From contig PBGP02000022.1 of NCBI GenBank assembly GCA_002720095.2, forward strand, positions 98,681 through 162,680: DNA of 64,000 nt, written 5' to 3'. Below, piece after piece: positions 34,499 to 45,084 of this stretch. The notes under the pieces are model-generated. The model was not told where the DNA came from. It did not search any database and saw nothing but the letters and a program-made list of their open reading frames with translations. The DNA comes from Methanobacteriota archaeon. GTDB taxonomy: Archaea; Thermoplasmatota; Poseidoniia; Poseidoniales; Poseidoniaceae. Within the stretch, counting starts at the first letter, position 1; each line of letters starts with the position of its first letter. A program made the translations under genes and the position numbers.

Positions 34499-36043
34499 TT
34501 AATTAAAATTAGGTACTAAATCTTCCACTATTTTAACTAGCTTTCCAGATAAAAGTAATTCTTTCATTGCATCGTTATCGTAAAATAAAGGTCTATCATC
34601 ATCTAAATATGGTACAACTTCCCTGATAGATTCCATAATTTTAGTAATCACGGGTGAAGGTGAGACATTACGAATATCTAATGCCTGAGCTGCTGCTATA
34701 ATTTCAATGGCTAAAACTCCAAAACAATTATCTAATATTTTCTTGGTCTTTTGGGTTGTAGTCATCCCCATAGAAACAAAATCTTCTTGATCTGCAGCTG
34801 CAGGAATGCTTTGATTAGCAGCAGGATGTGAAAGTATTCTTGTTTCAGCAACTAAAGCACATGCTGTATATTGCGCAACCATCAATCCAGAATGTAATCC
34901 TGGTTTTTCGGTTAAAAAAGGTGGTAGTCCAGAAGATAATGCTGGATTAGTGAGCCTATTTAATCTCCTTTCAGAGAGAACTGCAACCATAGACAAGCCA
35001 ATACCTACCATTTCCATAGGTAGAGCTACTGGAGTACCCTGGAAATTAGCACCTGTAATTACTCGAGCCTCCTCTGGTATGAAGATAGGATTATCTCCAA
35101 CTCCATTAAGTTCTATTTCTACCTGGGATTTTGCGAATTTAACAGCATCTCTAAGACTTCCAGCAACTTGAGGAGTTGACCTCAATGAATAAGCATCTTG
35201 TACCTTTTTCCCTTTTTGTTCCATTATCTTAGAACCCGCAATTAGCTCCCTAAGATTCTCAGCCGTTTCCATTGATCCCTTGAACCCTCTTAATTCATGT
35301 AATTTTGAATCATAGGGAATCATGTTAGCATTTAATGCTTCTAATGTCATTGCTGCTGCAATGTCGTGAGTTTTTATCCATAGTTCAGCATCATGAAGAG
35401 TTAATGCAGCCATTCCTGTAAGCATATTACTACCATTAATCAATGCCAAACCATCTCTGGCTTGTAGTACTAATGGTTCTATACCACGTAATCTAAGTGC
35501 ATCTTTTGATAACATCAACTTTCCATCACAATAAGCTTCACCTTCTCCCATAAGAGTCATTGCCATTTGACTCATAGGACTTAAATCTCCGCATGCACCT
35601 ACTGAACCTATTTCTGCACATACAGGAGTAATTCCTAGGTTTAAACACTCCACTAGTTTATCAGTTATCTCAGCACGCCCTCCACTATTTCCATTACAAT
35701 GGACATTTATTCTTCCACACATTGCTGCCCTGACAACTTCCTCCTCCAGAGGTTTGCCAATTCCAGCCGCATGAGAATAAATCAAAAATTTTTGAAAATC
35801 TTCTAATTGTTCAGAATCTAATACAACTTCACTAAATTCACCTATTCCTGTGGTAACTCCATACATAATTTCATGAGAATCAATCTTTACTTGTATCATT
35901 TCTCTGCACCTAGAAATTCTATCCCTCGATTCTGCTGTGATCTCAACCATTGCATCAGCCCTAGCTACTTTGACTACATCTTCAATCGTTAGACTTGACC
36001 CATCTAAAACAACCGTCATATCATCCGCTTTAGAATTAGGCAT
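34499..36043 (-). CDS. hutH: Histidine ammonia-lyase
   Basis: First step of histidine degradation: non-oxidative deamination of histidine to urocanate. The 514 residues match the family length, with YGVTTGIGEFSEV near residue 63, NSGGRAEI, NGSNMLTGMAAL, and SLRSTPQVAGSL/ELNGVGDNP. The triad that cyclises to the MIO electrophile is normally Ala-Ser-Gly; here it reads Ala-Cys-Gly (residues 150-152; TGC codon at 35591-35593). Ser-to-Cys mutants of bacterial enzymes are known to retain activity, so function is plausible. Convergent with the DUF835-like gene and divergent from hutU. Confidence 0.93.
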   Translation of the reverse strand: MPNSKADDMTVVLDGSSLTIEDVVKVARADAMVEITAESRDRISRCREMIQVKIDSHEIMYGVTTGIGEFSEVVLDSEQLEDFQKFLIYSHAAGIGKPLEEEVVRAAMCGRINVHCNGNSGGRAEITDKLVECLNLGITPVCAEIGSVGACGDLSPMSQMAMTLMGEGEAYCDGKLMLSKDALRLRGIEPLVLQARDGLALINGSNMLTGMAALTLHDAELWIKTHDIAAAMTLEALNANMIPYDSKLHELRGFKGSMETAENLRELIAGSKIMEQKGKKVQDAYSLRSTPQVAGSLRDAVKFAKSQVEIELNGVGDNPIFIPEEARVITGANFQGTPVALPMEMVGIGLSMVAVLSERRLNRLTNPALSSGLPPFLTEKPGLHSGLMVAQYTACALVAETRILSHPAANQSIPAAADQEDFVSMGMTTTQKTKKILDNCFGVLAIEIIAAAQALDIRNVSPSPVITKIMESIREVVPYLDDDRPLFYDNDAMKELLLSGKLVKIVEDLVPNFN

Positions 36044-36186
36044 ATAACCATATCATTTATTTTCTGGGAATATTAATTATTTAGTTACCAACTTAATAAT
36101 GGTTTAACACCCGATGTGTTCAATGATACCCAAATGTTCATTATTTTTTTACAACATTCCATAAAGAGGAGTTAGGTGCCTATGCT

Positions 36187-38211
36187 ATGTCATCCGACGT
36201 AAGTGCAATGCGGGCATACATCTCTGAAGGAATTCCTGAAACATTACCAGAACACCCTGGGATTTCTAATTTGGTTGATCATGCCCCCATAAGAAAACAA
36301 GTGCTGACAATTAAGGAAAAAAAACTTGCACTAAAAAATGCACTTAGATATTTTCCGGAAAAATTTCATGGAACATTAGCACCTGAATTTGCCGCAGAAT
36401 TAGAAAAATATGGTAGAATCTGGATGATGCGATTTAGGCCAACGAAGTATAAGATGAAAGCTTATCCTATAGATTCTTACCCTACTAAATCTAATGAAGC
36501 TGCAGCGATAATTTTAATGATTCAAAATAATTTAGATCACGAAATTGCGCAATTCCCACACGAGTTAATTACATATGGAGGAAATGGTTCAGTATTTCAA
36601 AATTGGGCACAGTATAGAATAGTTATGAAATATCTGTGTGAAATTGAAAACGATCAAACACTAGTTATCTACTCTGGCCATCCACTAGGCATATTTCCAT
36701 CTTCAAAAAATTCTCCCAGAGTTGTGATCACCAATGGCATGGTAATTCCAAATTATTCATCTCAAGAACAATATGAAAAAATGAATGCCATGGGTGTTAG
36801 TCAGTATGGACAAATGACCGCTGGTTCATACATGTACATAGGCCCTCAAGGTATTGTTCATGGAACTACAATTACAATCTTAAATGCAGCTAGAATGCAT
36901 TGCGGAAGTAAAGATTCTCTTGCGGGAATTACATTTGTGACATCTGGATTAGGTGGAATGAGCGGAGCTCAGGCTAAAGCAGCAGTGATATCTGGAGCTT
37001 CTTGTATTGTTAGCGAAATAAACCCTCACGCAGCGAAAAAAAGATTTGAACAAGGATGGCTGTCAGAAATAGCTAATTCTACAGATGATGCAATTGATAA
37101 AATGCTTGAAGCCAAGAAAAACGGAAAGGGTATTTCTATAGGCCATATTGGAAACATCGTTGATTTACTAGAACGTATTGTAGAGCGAGAAGTTAGTGTA
37201 GATTTACTCTCAGATCAAACTAGTTTACACAATCCCTGGCAAGGAGGGTATTACCCCGTATCCTTAACTTTTGACGAAGGTAAGAAAATGATTTCAGAAA
37301 ACCCCCAAAGATTCCGAGAAGAAGTCAAAAAATCTTTAATCAGACATGCTACAGCCGTTAATTTACTAGTAGAGAAAGGTACCTACTTTTGGGACTACGG
37401 TAATGCATTCCTACTTGAAGCTTCCAGAGCTGGTGCGGATGTTAAGTCCTTAGACGGAGATGGTTTCAAACATCCTAGTTATGTTGAAGACATTATGGGA
37501 CCCATGTGTTTTGATTATGGATTTGGACCATTTAGATGGGTTTGCGCTTCTGGTAAACAGGAAGACCTTGTTAAAACAGATGAGATTGCATTAAATGTCC
37601 TAAGAGAAATGGCTAGAGATTCACCTGAAGAAATTAAGCAGCAGATGTTAGATAATATAAGATGGATTGAAAATGCTGATGAAAATAAAATGGTTGTTGG
37701 AAGCCTTTCAAGAATATTATATGCAGACACAGAAGGTCGCAAAAATATAGCTAAGGCATTTAACGATGCAATAGCATCTGGTGAAATTAGCGGACCTATA
37801 ATTTTAGGGAGAGATCATCATGATGTCTCGGGCACTGATTCACCATTTAGAGAAACTGCTAACATAAGAGATGGATCTATGTTTACTGCAGATATGGCTG
37901 TTCAAAACTTTGTAGGTGATTCATTCAGAGGGGCAACATGGGTGAGTCTACACAACGGAGGAGGAGTAGGATGGGGGGAAGTAATTAATGGAGGATTCGG
38001 GTTACTAATTGATGGGAGTTTAGAAAGCGAAAATAAATTACTTTCAATGTTAGATTGGGATGTGAATAATGGAATTTCTCGAAGAGCTTGGGCAAGAAAT
38101 GAAGGGGCTATATTTGCAATTAAACGAGCAATGCAAAATAATGATAAACTTAAGGTTACATTACCTAATTTCACAGATGAGAGACTTCTCGATTCAGTAT
38201 TAAAAGATTAG
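36187..38211 (+). CDS. hutU: Urocanate hydratase, long (eukaryote-like) form
   Basis: Second step of histidine degradation: hydrates urocanate to imidazolone propionate with NAD+ as electrophile. At 674 residues it matches the long urocanase found in animals rather than the roughly 555-residue bacterial HutU. Family segments include LRYFPEKFHGTLAPEFAAEL, YPIDSYPTKSNEAAAI, YGGNGSVFQNWAQYR, YSGHPLGIFPSS, and near the end SLHNGGGVGWGEVINGGFG (in part). Start ATG 36187 follows AGGTG by 8 nt. Divergent from hutH. Confidence 0.95.
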   Translation: MSSDVSAMRAYISEGIPETLPEHPGISNLVDHAPIRKQVLTIKEKKLALKNALRYFPEKFHGTLAPEFAAELEKYGRIWMMRFRPTKYKMKAYPIDSYPTKSNEAAAIILMIQNNLDHEIAQFPHELITYGGNGSVFQNWAQYRIVMKYLCEIENDQTLVIYSGHPLGIFPSSKNSPRVVITNGMVIPNYSSQEQYEKMNAMGVSQYGQMTAGSYMYIGPQGIVHGTTITILNAARMHCGSKDSLAGITFVTSGLGGMSGAQAKAAVISGASCIVSEINPHAAKKRFEQGWLSEIANSTDDAIDKMLEAKKNGKGISIGHIGNIVDLLERIVEREVSVDLLSDQTSLHNPWQGGYYPVSLTFDEGKKMISENPQRFREEVKKSLIRHATAVNLLVEKGTYFWDYGNAFLLEASRAGADVKSLDGDGFKHPSYVEDIMGPMCFDYGFGPFRWVCASGKQEDLVKTDEIALNVLREMARDSPEEIKQQMLDNIRWIENADENKMVVGSLSRILYADTEGRKNIAKAFNDAIASGEISGPIILGRDHHDVSGTDSPFRETANIRDGSMFTADMAVQNFVGDSFRGATWVSLHNGGGVGWGEVINGGFGLLIDGSLESENKLLSMLDWDVNNGISRRAWARNEGAIFAIKRAMQNNDKLKVTLPNFTDERLLDSVLKD

Positions 38212-38223
38212 TAATTTCAAGAA

Positions 38224-40764
38224 TTATTCTAATTTATGCATTTTCTCCAAAGCGACCTTCACTACATCCAAATCTTCAGGAATCACTATACCAGAGACAG
38301 GAGAATTTAACGATAAACCTGTTTCTTTTTTCACTTTCCATACATCTCCATTGAAAGAAACCAAGCTATTTGTTATTTTCCTAAGATTTTCACCTAATGG
38401 CGTTTCACCTAATTCTGGAATAGGAAGTCTAGGATAATCCCGAATCTCTACCGAGGACTTTCCATACAACGTAGTAGATAAGTAATGCGTGAAAAATGGA
38501 CAGATTGGACTAAAAATTGTCAATAAATCCTTGACTATCCTATGTAAAGTCCAAGCAGTGTTCTCATCACCATCATATAATTTTGACTTTACCATTTCAA
38601 GCCAATGACTTGGGAAAATTCCTGTTGAAAAATTCTTAATTGCTTGTGCAGCAGTGTAAATATCCATTCTTTTCCATGCCAATTTAACTATTTTGAGAAC
38701 ATCTGAGAATTCCGCTAAAATCCATTGGTCTTCATTAGATAAACTTTTAGGATTAGTCTCTAAACCATTTTTTGGTAAGTTAAACTGACTAGCAAATCTT
38801 GCTACATTAAATATTTTAGTTAAAACACCAAAATATTTTTTCTCAATTTCCTCTGGATTAATGTGAAAGTCATCTCCAACCTGAGCATCACAGGCCTTCC
38901 ATAGTCTAAAACACTCACTTCCTATCTTATTTGCCTTTAACTGCACTGTTTTTTCTGGACCCCTAATCTTCCATGAACCAGTTCTACCTCCTGCACCACA
39001 CTCTAGGACACTATCCGCATCAATGCCGTTGCCCAGAGATTTAGACATTTTTCTCCCCCAAGGGTCCATTCCAAGCCCGTCAATCCAAACATTTTCAAAC
39101 CCAGGCATTTCAAATAATAATGCACTTTTAAGAAGGGTGTAGTATAACCAAGTTCTTACAATTTCTTTTCCTTGGGGTCTTATTCCTGTAGGAAAAGCTT
39201 TTTCGAACATTTGCTCATTAGACAAATACCCAGAAACAAATAGGTTGGAATTTGAGGAATCCATCCATGTATCGAAAACTTTTTGTTCTCCCACTAGAAC
39301 TCCTAGATCTGATTTTAAATCCTCAAAATCACCCACGTAAGTCTTGGTTTCTCTATCTAATACTTGGCTTCCCATGGGAGGTTTGTCTTTCCATGGTTGA
39401 ACGTAGACACCAGAAGGAGGAACTATTACTTTCATTTCATCTTCTGAATACCATATTGGAATTTCAGTATGGTACCATCTCCTCCTGCTTATCGGCCAAT
39501 CAATGGTGATATTTTCCATCCAATCTATTAGATATTGCTTATTTCTAGAAGGAATAAAATTTATTTCATCTACAAGTTCAGTTAATTTGTCTTGCATGTG
39601 AACTTGTTTAACGTACCACTCCTTAAGCAGAATTATTTCCACAGGGTTTTTTCCCCTTTCCGATACTGGAACTTCTTGCTCTCTCAACTCAATTTTTGAA
39701 ATTCTATTGTTTTCTTCTAATATTTTAATTGCACATTCTCTAGCTTCAAGAACAGAAAGACCTTTCAGAGGACCTGAGATTTCTGTTAATTCTCCACGTA
39801 AATCTATTGCTTGAAAAGGCTTCAAGCCAAATTCTCGGAAAATTGAAACATCATTTTGATCTCCAAATGAGCAAACCATCAATACGCCTGTGCCGAACTC
39901 ACTCTTTACTGATGAATGTGTTCTGATTTCTACATATTCACTACGGTTTTTTACATTTAAAGGTAATTTAATTTTCTTACCTACTAATTCACTATATCTT
40001 TCATCATCTGGGTGAACAACTACAACTCCGCAGGCACAAATCAGTTCAGGTCTAGTAGTAGATATAATAACTTCTTCACCAGATTCTGCTTCCCATATCA
40101 CGTCCACCAACTTGGTATTTCTTGTCAATCTTTCTACTTCTGCATCTGCTATAGTAGTTCCTTCCACAGGATCGTAAATGTTTGGTCTTAAGTCTTCTAT
40201 TATTGCACCTTTCTTGAATAAATCTACAAAAATCGACTGAGTCACTGCTCTGTAATCAGGAGCATCTGTAAGATATTCTCTTTTGAAATCACATGAAAGA
40301 CCTACACGTCTCGCTGTTTTACGCATTGCAACCGTATACTCTTCTATCGTTTCTTTACATAGATTAATGAATTCTGAGCGATCATAGGATTTCATCTTCT
40401 TTCCTGTTTTTTTTTCAACTGTAAATTCAATGTTAATGCCATTACGGTCTACACCCCACGGAAAGTAAACTTCCTTGCCAATCAACCTCTGTGATCTTGC
40501 AATTACATCAATCATTGAATACTGGGCAACCGCACCAATGTGCCATGTACCACTTGGATAAGGAGGAGGAGTGTCTATAACGAAAAATTCTTTTTCACTT
40601 TTTGGATTAAATCCATAAATTGAATCATATTTCTTTGGGTTACTGTAGTGTTCCTCTTGTATTTTTTTTTCTAAATCTATAGACCATCTTTTATCAGTAA
40701 TTTTTGCTTCTCCCACCAAATCACTCGTCCTTATTGAATTGACGTAATGGATTGAATATTTCAC
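38224..40764 (-). CDS. valS: Valyl-tRNA synthetase
   Basis: Class I synthetase that charges tRNA-Val. The 846 residues contain the HIGH-type motif PPPYPSGTWHIGAVAQYS near residue 65, an editing domain with EVIISTTRPELICACGVVVVHPDD (in part), a tRNA-binding DALEL/W-rich region and the KMSKSLGN signature near residue 570. The C-terminal anticodon-binding domain is shorter than in bacteria and no coiled-coil tail is seen. It is convergent with hutU. Confidence 0.95.
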   Translation of the reverse strand: MKYSIHYVNSIRTSDLVGEAKITDKRWSIDLEKKIQEEHYSNPKKYDSIYGFNPKSEKEFFVIDTPPPYPSGTWHIGAVAQYSMIDVIARSQRLIGKEVYFPWGVDRNGINIEFTVEKKTGKKMKSYDRSEFINLCKETIEEYTVAMRKTARRVGLSCDFKREYLTDAPDYRAVTQSIFVDLFKKGAIIEDLRPNIYDPVEGTTIADAEVERLTRNTKLVDVIWEAESGEEVIISTTRPELICACGVVVVHPDDERYSELVGKKIKLPLNVKNRSEYVEIRTHSSVKSEFGTGVLMVCSFGDQNDVSIFREFGLKPFQAIDLRGELTEISGPLKGLSVLEARECAIKILEENNRISKIELREQEVPVSERGKNPVEIILLKEWYVKQVHMQDKLTELVDEINFIPSRNKQYLIDWMENITIDWPISRRRWYHTEIPIWYSEDEMKVIVPPSGVYVQPWKDKPPMGSQVLDRETKTYVGDFEDLKSDLGVLVGEQKVFDTWMDSSNSNLFVSGYLSNEQMFEKAFPTGIRPQGKEIVRTWLYYTLLKSALLFEMPGFENVWIDGLGMDPWGRKMSKSLGNGIDADSVLECGAGGRTGSWKIRGPEKTVQLKANKIGSECFRLWKACDAQVGDDFHINPEEIEKKYFGVLTKIFNVARFASQFNLPKNGLETNPKSLSNEDQWILAEFSDVLKIVKLAWKRMDIYTAAQAIKNFSTGIFPSHWLEMVKSKLYDGDENTAWTLHRIVKDLLTIFSPICPFFTHYLSTTLYGKSSVEIRDYPRLPIPELGETPLGENLRKITNSLVSFNGDVWKVKKETGLSLNSPVSGIVIPEDLDVVKVALEKMHKLE

Positions 40765-40840
40765 AATTGCCTAACGTTAAAAATCGATTAAATTAACAAA
40801 TCTTGACCGTTGGTTTAATTGCTAATTTATTCACGCACCC

Positions 40841-43837
40841 ATGGGGAACGTGACCGAAGCCAACCAGCCTGAAAAAAAAAATATCTCAGAATCCAGTGAA
40901 TATACTGTTAGCGAGATTATTTCGAATCAAGCTAATGCTGGATGGTTAAAAATTAATAGATATGGAAGAATCGTGAGACGTCGGGCAGTTTCAGGAATTA
41001 AAAACTTTGATATCGGAGTTGCAGCTTCTGGTGTAGCTAATATACCAAAGAATATCAAAAGAGATATCGATCGGATTGGGATGATTGGTATGCTTACTAG
41101 GTTCCCTGTAGCAACTGTAACATTATTTTTAATAATCACAGTATATCTAACTTTATACAGCGGATTCATGGATATTAATGAAGATGCACCTATGCCGTGG
41201 CAATATAAAACTGAACCATCCCTAAACGTAAATGGAGACTTAGAGGTATATCTACCAGATGATGAAAATCCTAACAGTGTTAAAAATCAAATATCTGAGG
41301 TGAAGTTGGATTGGTCAACAAATGTGATGATTATTTATGTTGAACTTGGACAAGGAAGAAATATTACTGATGAAGAGATACTCCACCAATTTGACAAAGT
41401 TGAGAAAACTCTTAATCCAGAATTATCTGACCCTTCTGACGATTATATATACGCATTATCACTTTCCACAGTCATAAAAGAAGTTAACTCAAGCGCACCA
41501 AGAGTAACTAAAGCCATATCAACAGAATTAGGAGCTCTATTTCCAGGAGATATCGGAAACGATGCTGCTGAGCAGTTCAATGAACTAGTGGACGATATAG
41601 AAATTCTTGGAGAATATTCGATACCTAGTCAGGCTACCATAGATCAAATTGTTGGACAACTATATGAAAAAGAAGATTGTGATGAGAGCGATGGTGAAGA
41701 TTGTAATGACACTAAAGAAGTAGCTTCACCAGCATTAGACAAACTAGCAAGAGATACTGACGCTGACGGAAACCTAGACAGGGCGGTTATCATTGTTGCT
41801 GTAGATGAGGAAAAGGACGCAAAAGACATAATCAATAGCGCAACAGAGAACTTAACAAATTTATCTGAAGAAAACAATTGGGAACAATTAGATTTGAAGA
41901 TGACCTTAACAGGCCCTGTACCGATAACAAACGCTGTTACAGAATACTCATTCGTATTATTTTGGAAAGTATTCCCATTGGGAATCATTTACGTAGCATT
42001 GACATTGTTTTTATTCCATTCTGATTTTCTTCAAACACTAACAATTAGGCCGATTCAGGGTATTAAAGTTGTCATTATCGCAGGATTACCGACTTTATGC
42101 TCTGTATTTTGGACTTTAGGAATAATCGGCAGAACAGGATACGAAGTTACGATGACAGTAATAATTGTAGGACCGATTTTATTAGCTTTAGGGGTATCTT
42201 ATGGACTTCATATTACTAATAGGTATGCTGAAGAAGAAGGTACACCTGATGAGAAAATGAAAAAAGCTTTGCAATCAACAGGTAAAGCCGTTTTACTTTC
42301 TGCAATTACTACAGTAATTGGATTTATTTCTCTTGCTTTCACGCCAATGGCACCTATTAAAACTGTTGGTTATGCACTAGCAGGAGGCATAATTATTGTT
42401 TATATCCTAACTATGGCGATGGTTCCAAATCTAACCATGATCTTAGATTTAAAAAAACCGAAACATCCACCTTTAAAGGCATTTGAGCATTTGGTAAATG
42501 TACCGATTAAAAGGAATTATACTGTGATTCTTATTTTTGTAATATTACTATTATCATCATTTACTATGGGTCGTAGTAATGTTGAAGAAAATATTGATCT
42601 TCTAGGAATGGCTCCAGCAGAAGAAATTTCTGTAATTACTATGGATGATTACAGTGAATCGTTTAATGCAGGTCAAGTTGGAATGGTAATGGTTGATGGT
42701 GCAATAAAGGGAGACAGAACTGATGATGAAATAAGAAATGATAGGCCAGTTCAAAACCTCCAATCAATAGAAGCTTTGACAAATGACATTAATAGACTTG
42801 AGAACACAACAGCAGTTTCAATAGTCTTCTTGATGAAATCGGTCGGAGTTTCTCCTACTGTTGGAGGAAATAGTATTTGGGAACAAATTGAAGATGCAGA
42901 ATGGATGCCTGAACAGGTAAGAGATGTCGCAGAAGAAATTTTAAGACAGGAAGTTGATGGAAGAGTGACTTTTTGGGATGTTCTAATTTCTTTAGATACT
43001 CAACCTGATGCTCAAATATTCCTACTGAATGTCTTCTATTCTAGCATAACAGATGAGACTAGGCACCTATTTACTTCTAGTGATTATGAAAGAAGTTTAA
43101 TTTATGTTGATATGCCCTTTATACCAATGAAAGAAACAGCAAAAACTGTTTCGTCAATTAACGAATTTGCAAATGAAGCCCCAGGAGATATAAAAGCGAC
43201 AAATCTCATCGGAGTTGCGGCTGTATCAATTGCTGTTAATGAGTTAATAGTTGAATCACAATGGGGTAGTTTAGGGGGTGCTATATTACTAACCGTACTT
43301 ACACTTGCAATAGTATTTAGAGATCTCAGATATGCAATTTGGTCTACAATTCCTGTAATGGCTACTGTTTTCCTTCAATGGTTAGTGATGTGGCAAATGG
43401 ACGTTTCACTATCTCTCGTGACCGTTATGATTGGATCAATTTTAGTTGGTGTGGGAGTTGACTTTTCAATCCACATTGCAAATAGAATTAAAGAAATGGG
43501 TGGAGGAATAGAAGCAATTCGTTCTTCTTGTGTATCAACAGGTATGTCATTGTTCGAAGCAGCAACTGTTACTACTGCAGGATTAGCTGCTGCATACCAA
43601 ATACCCATTCCAGAATTAATTCCTTTTGTAAAAGTAATCATATTATTACTTTGGATTGCTGCAGCTAGCGCCCTCATTCTTCTACCTGCTATTTTCGTTA
43701 CTCTAGAAAAAATTGGTATCGGAACGCATGGAGGTTCGAGTGCCCTAATTAAGAAAATTGGACTGAAGGGAAAAACCAGTGAAATGCTGGATGCAGAACT
43801 AATAATTAAAAATAAAACTAGAAAGGATGCTTGGTAA
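40841..43837 (+). CDS. RND-superfamily exporter (MMPL/HAE3-like)
   Basis: A 998-residue membrane protein with the RND architecture duplicated once: a helix near residue 90-108, a roughly 250-residue extracytoplasmic domain, then five helices (about 380-520), a helix near 560, a second extracytoplasmic domain and five helices (about 795-950). Family phrases such as GPILLALGVSYGLHITNRYAEE and GSILVGVGVDFSIHIANRIKEMG mark the paired TM4-TM5 segments. The first loop contains an acidic DxDxDG-like CDESDGEDC/DTDADGNLD stretch. Substrate unknown; archaeal homologues may move lipids. The next gene starts 1 nt after its stop. Confidence 0.88.
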   Translation: MGNVTEANQPEKKNISESSEYTVSEIISNQANAGWLKINRYGRIVRRRAVSGIKNFDIGVAASGVANIPKNIKRDIDRIGMIGMLTRFPVATVTLFLIITVYLTLYSGFMDINEDAPMPWQYKTEPSLNVNGDLEVYLPDDENPNSVKNQISEVKLDWSTNVMIIYVELGQGRNITDEEILHQFDKVEKTLNPELSDPSDDYIYALSLSTVIKEVNSSAPRVTKAISTELGALFPGDIGNDAAEQFNELVDDIEILGEYSIPSQATIDQIVGQLYEKEDCDESDGEDCNDTKEVASPALDKLARDTDADGNLDRAVIIVAVDEEKDAKDIINSATENLTNLSEENNWEQLDLKMTLTGPVPITNAVTEYSFVLFWKVFPLGIIYVALTLFLFHSDFLQTLTIRPIQGIKVVIIAGLPTLCSVFWTLGIIGRTGYEVTMTVIIVGPILLALGVSYGLHITNRYAEEEGTPDEKMKKALQSTGKAVLLSAITTVIGFISLAFTPMAPIKTVGYALAGGIIIVYILTMAMVPNLTMILDLKKPKHPPLKAFEHLVNVPIKRNYTVILIFVILLLSSFTMGRSNVEENIDLLGMAPAEEISVITMDDYSESFNAGQVGMVMVDGAIKGDRTDDEIRNDRPVQNLQSIEALTNDINRLENTTAVSIVFLMKSVGVSPTVGGNSIWEQIEDAEWMPEQVRDVAEEILRQEVDGRVTFWDVLISLDTQPDAQIFLLNVFYSSITDETRHLFTSSDYERSLIYVDMPFIPMKETAKTVSSINEFANEAPGDIKATNLIGVAAVSIAVNELIVESQWGSLGGAILLTVLTLAIVFRDLRYAIWSTIPVMATVFLQWLVMWQMDVSLSLVTVMIGSILVGVGVDFSIHIANRIKEMGGGIEAIRSSCVSTGMSLFEAATVTTAGLAAAYQIPIPELIPFVKVIILLLWIAAASALILLPAIFVTLEKIGIGTHGGSSALIKKIGLKGKTSEMLDAELIIKNKTRKDAW

Positions 43838-43838
43838 G

Positions 43839-45041
43839 ATGGTTGATTTTGATATCGTAGTTGTTGGAGCAGGGCCGATAGGAGGTTATTTTTCTAAAAA
43901 AATGTGTCAATTAGGAAATAAAATCCTAATTTTAGAAGAACATTTGGAAATAGGGAAACCATTTCAATGCGCAGGACTTGTGAATCCTAATTCTATGAAA
44001 AAAGTCGGTCTATATGATACTGTTTTATCTGAAATAGACGGTGCAATAATGCATAGTCCATTCGGAACAACCATTGAAATTGGAAGAGATTATGAAGTCA
44101 GAACATATGCAGTTTGCAGAAAAAAATTTGATCAAGCAATAGTAGATCAGGCCTTGAGTGCAGGTGCAGAATTGTGGTTGAATAGTAAACCATTAGATAC
44201 CAAAATCAACGATGATTTCATCAAAATTAAGATATTAAAAGACGGAAATGAAGTGGAAATCAATACAAAACTGTTAGTCGGTGCAGACGGTGCACATAGT
44301 TGGGTTAGGAGACACCATAGAATGGGTTATCCCAAGGAGTACATGATTGGATATCAAATAGAAGTTACAGGATTCAAAACTAAAAACAGAAGATTAGAGA
44401 TGTTTACTGGAGAAAACATTGCTCCAGGATTTTTTGCATGGGCAATTCCAAATGGAGACACACACCGAATAGGAATGTGGAGCAGAGCAGATGATTTAGA
44501 TGGAAGAAATTGTGAAGAATTACTTAATCATCTAATGTTTAAATCAAGATGGGCGAAAAAGTTCGAAAATTGCAAGGAAATTGGTAGATTTTGTGGACCA
44601 ATACCTGCTGGAGTAGTTCCAAGACCTGTAGACAATAGAATCATTTTAATTGGTGATGCTGCAGGTCTAGCTAAGCCAACCACAGGAGGAGGTATTGGTC
44701 CAGGAATGGAACAAGTTGATTTGATAATCAATAATCTTAATGACGCAATTTCTGAAAATAAACTATCAAAAAAGAGCTTAGTAAATATTACTAAAAAATA
44801 TGCTAAAGCCAAAAAAGAATTTCAAAGAATTAGGTCCTTAAGAGATTTTTTTGTTACCTCGCGAAATGATCAGGAATTAGAAGAGATATTTAGAATATTT
44901 TCTAAACCACAAGTAATCAAATTAATCAATGAAAAGGGAGATATTGAAAAACCACTTGCTTTAGGAATTTCAATGCTTAAAAATGTCCCCGAATTTAGAA
45001 AAATGGCTATAAAAGCAGGTTTTGCTGTTATTTTTTCATAA
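43839..45041 (+). CDS. Geranylgeranyl reductase family flavoprotein
   Basis: FAD enzyme likely to saturate geranylgeranyl chains of archaeal membrane lipids or quinones. The 400 residues show the FAD Rossmann motif IVVVGAGPIGGYFSKK, the LVGADGAHSWVRR motif mid-protein and IILIGDAAGLAKPTTGGGIGPG near residue 275, all typical of digeranylgeranylglycerophospholipid reductases. A start at 43839 directly follows the RND stop. The pairing with an RND exporter could reflect lipid handling; this is inference. Some relatives act on other isoprenoids. Confidence 0.88.
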   Translation: MVDFDIVVVGAGPIGGYFSKKMCQLGNKILILEEHLEIGKPFQCAGLVNPNSMKKVGLYDTVLSEIDGAIMHSPFGTTIEIGRDYEVRTYAVCRKKFDQAIVDQALSAGAELWLNSKPLDTKINDDFIKIKILKDGNEVEINTKLLVGADGAHSWVRRHHRMGYPKEYMIGYQIEVTGFKTKNRRLEMFTGENIAPGFFAWAIPNGDTHRIGMWSRADDLDGRNCEELLNHLMFKSRWAKKFENCKEIGRFCGPIPAGVVPRPVDNRIILIGDAAGLAKPTTGGGIGPGMEQVDLIINNLNDAISENKLSKKSLVNITKKYAKAKKEFQRIRSLRDFFVTSRNDQELEEIFRIFSKPQVIKLINEKGDIEKPLALGISMLKNVPEFRKMAIKAGFAVIFS

Positions 45042-45084
45042 CAATATAAATTAAATGAATCATCAAAAAAAGTCAGTTAACTCA

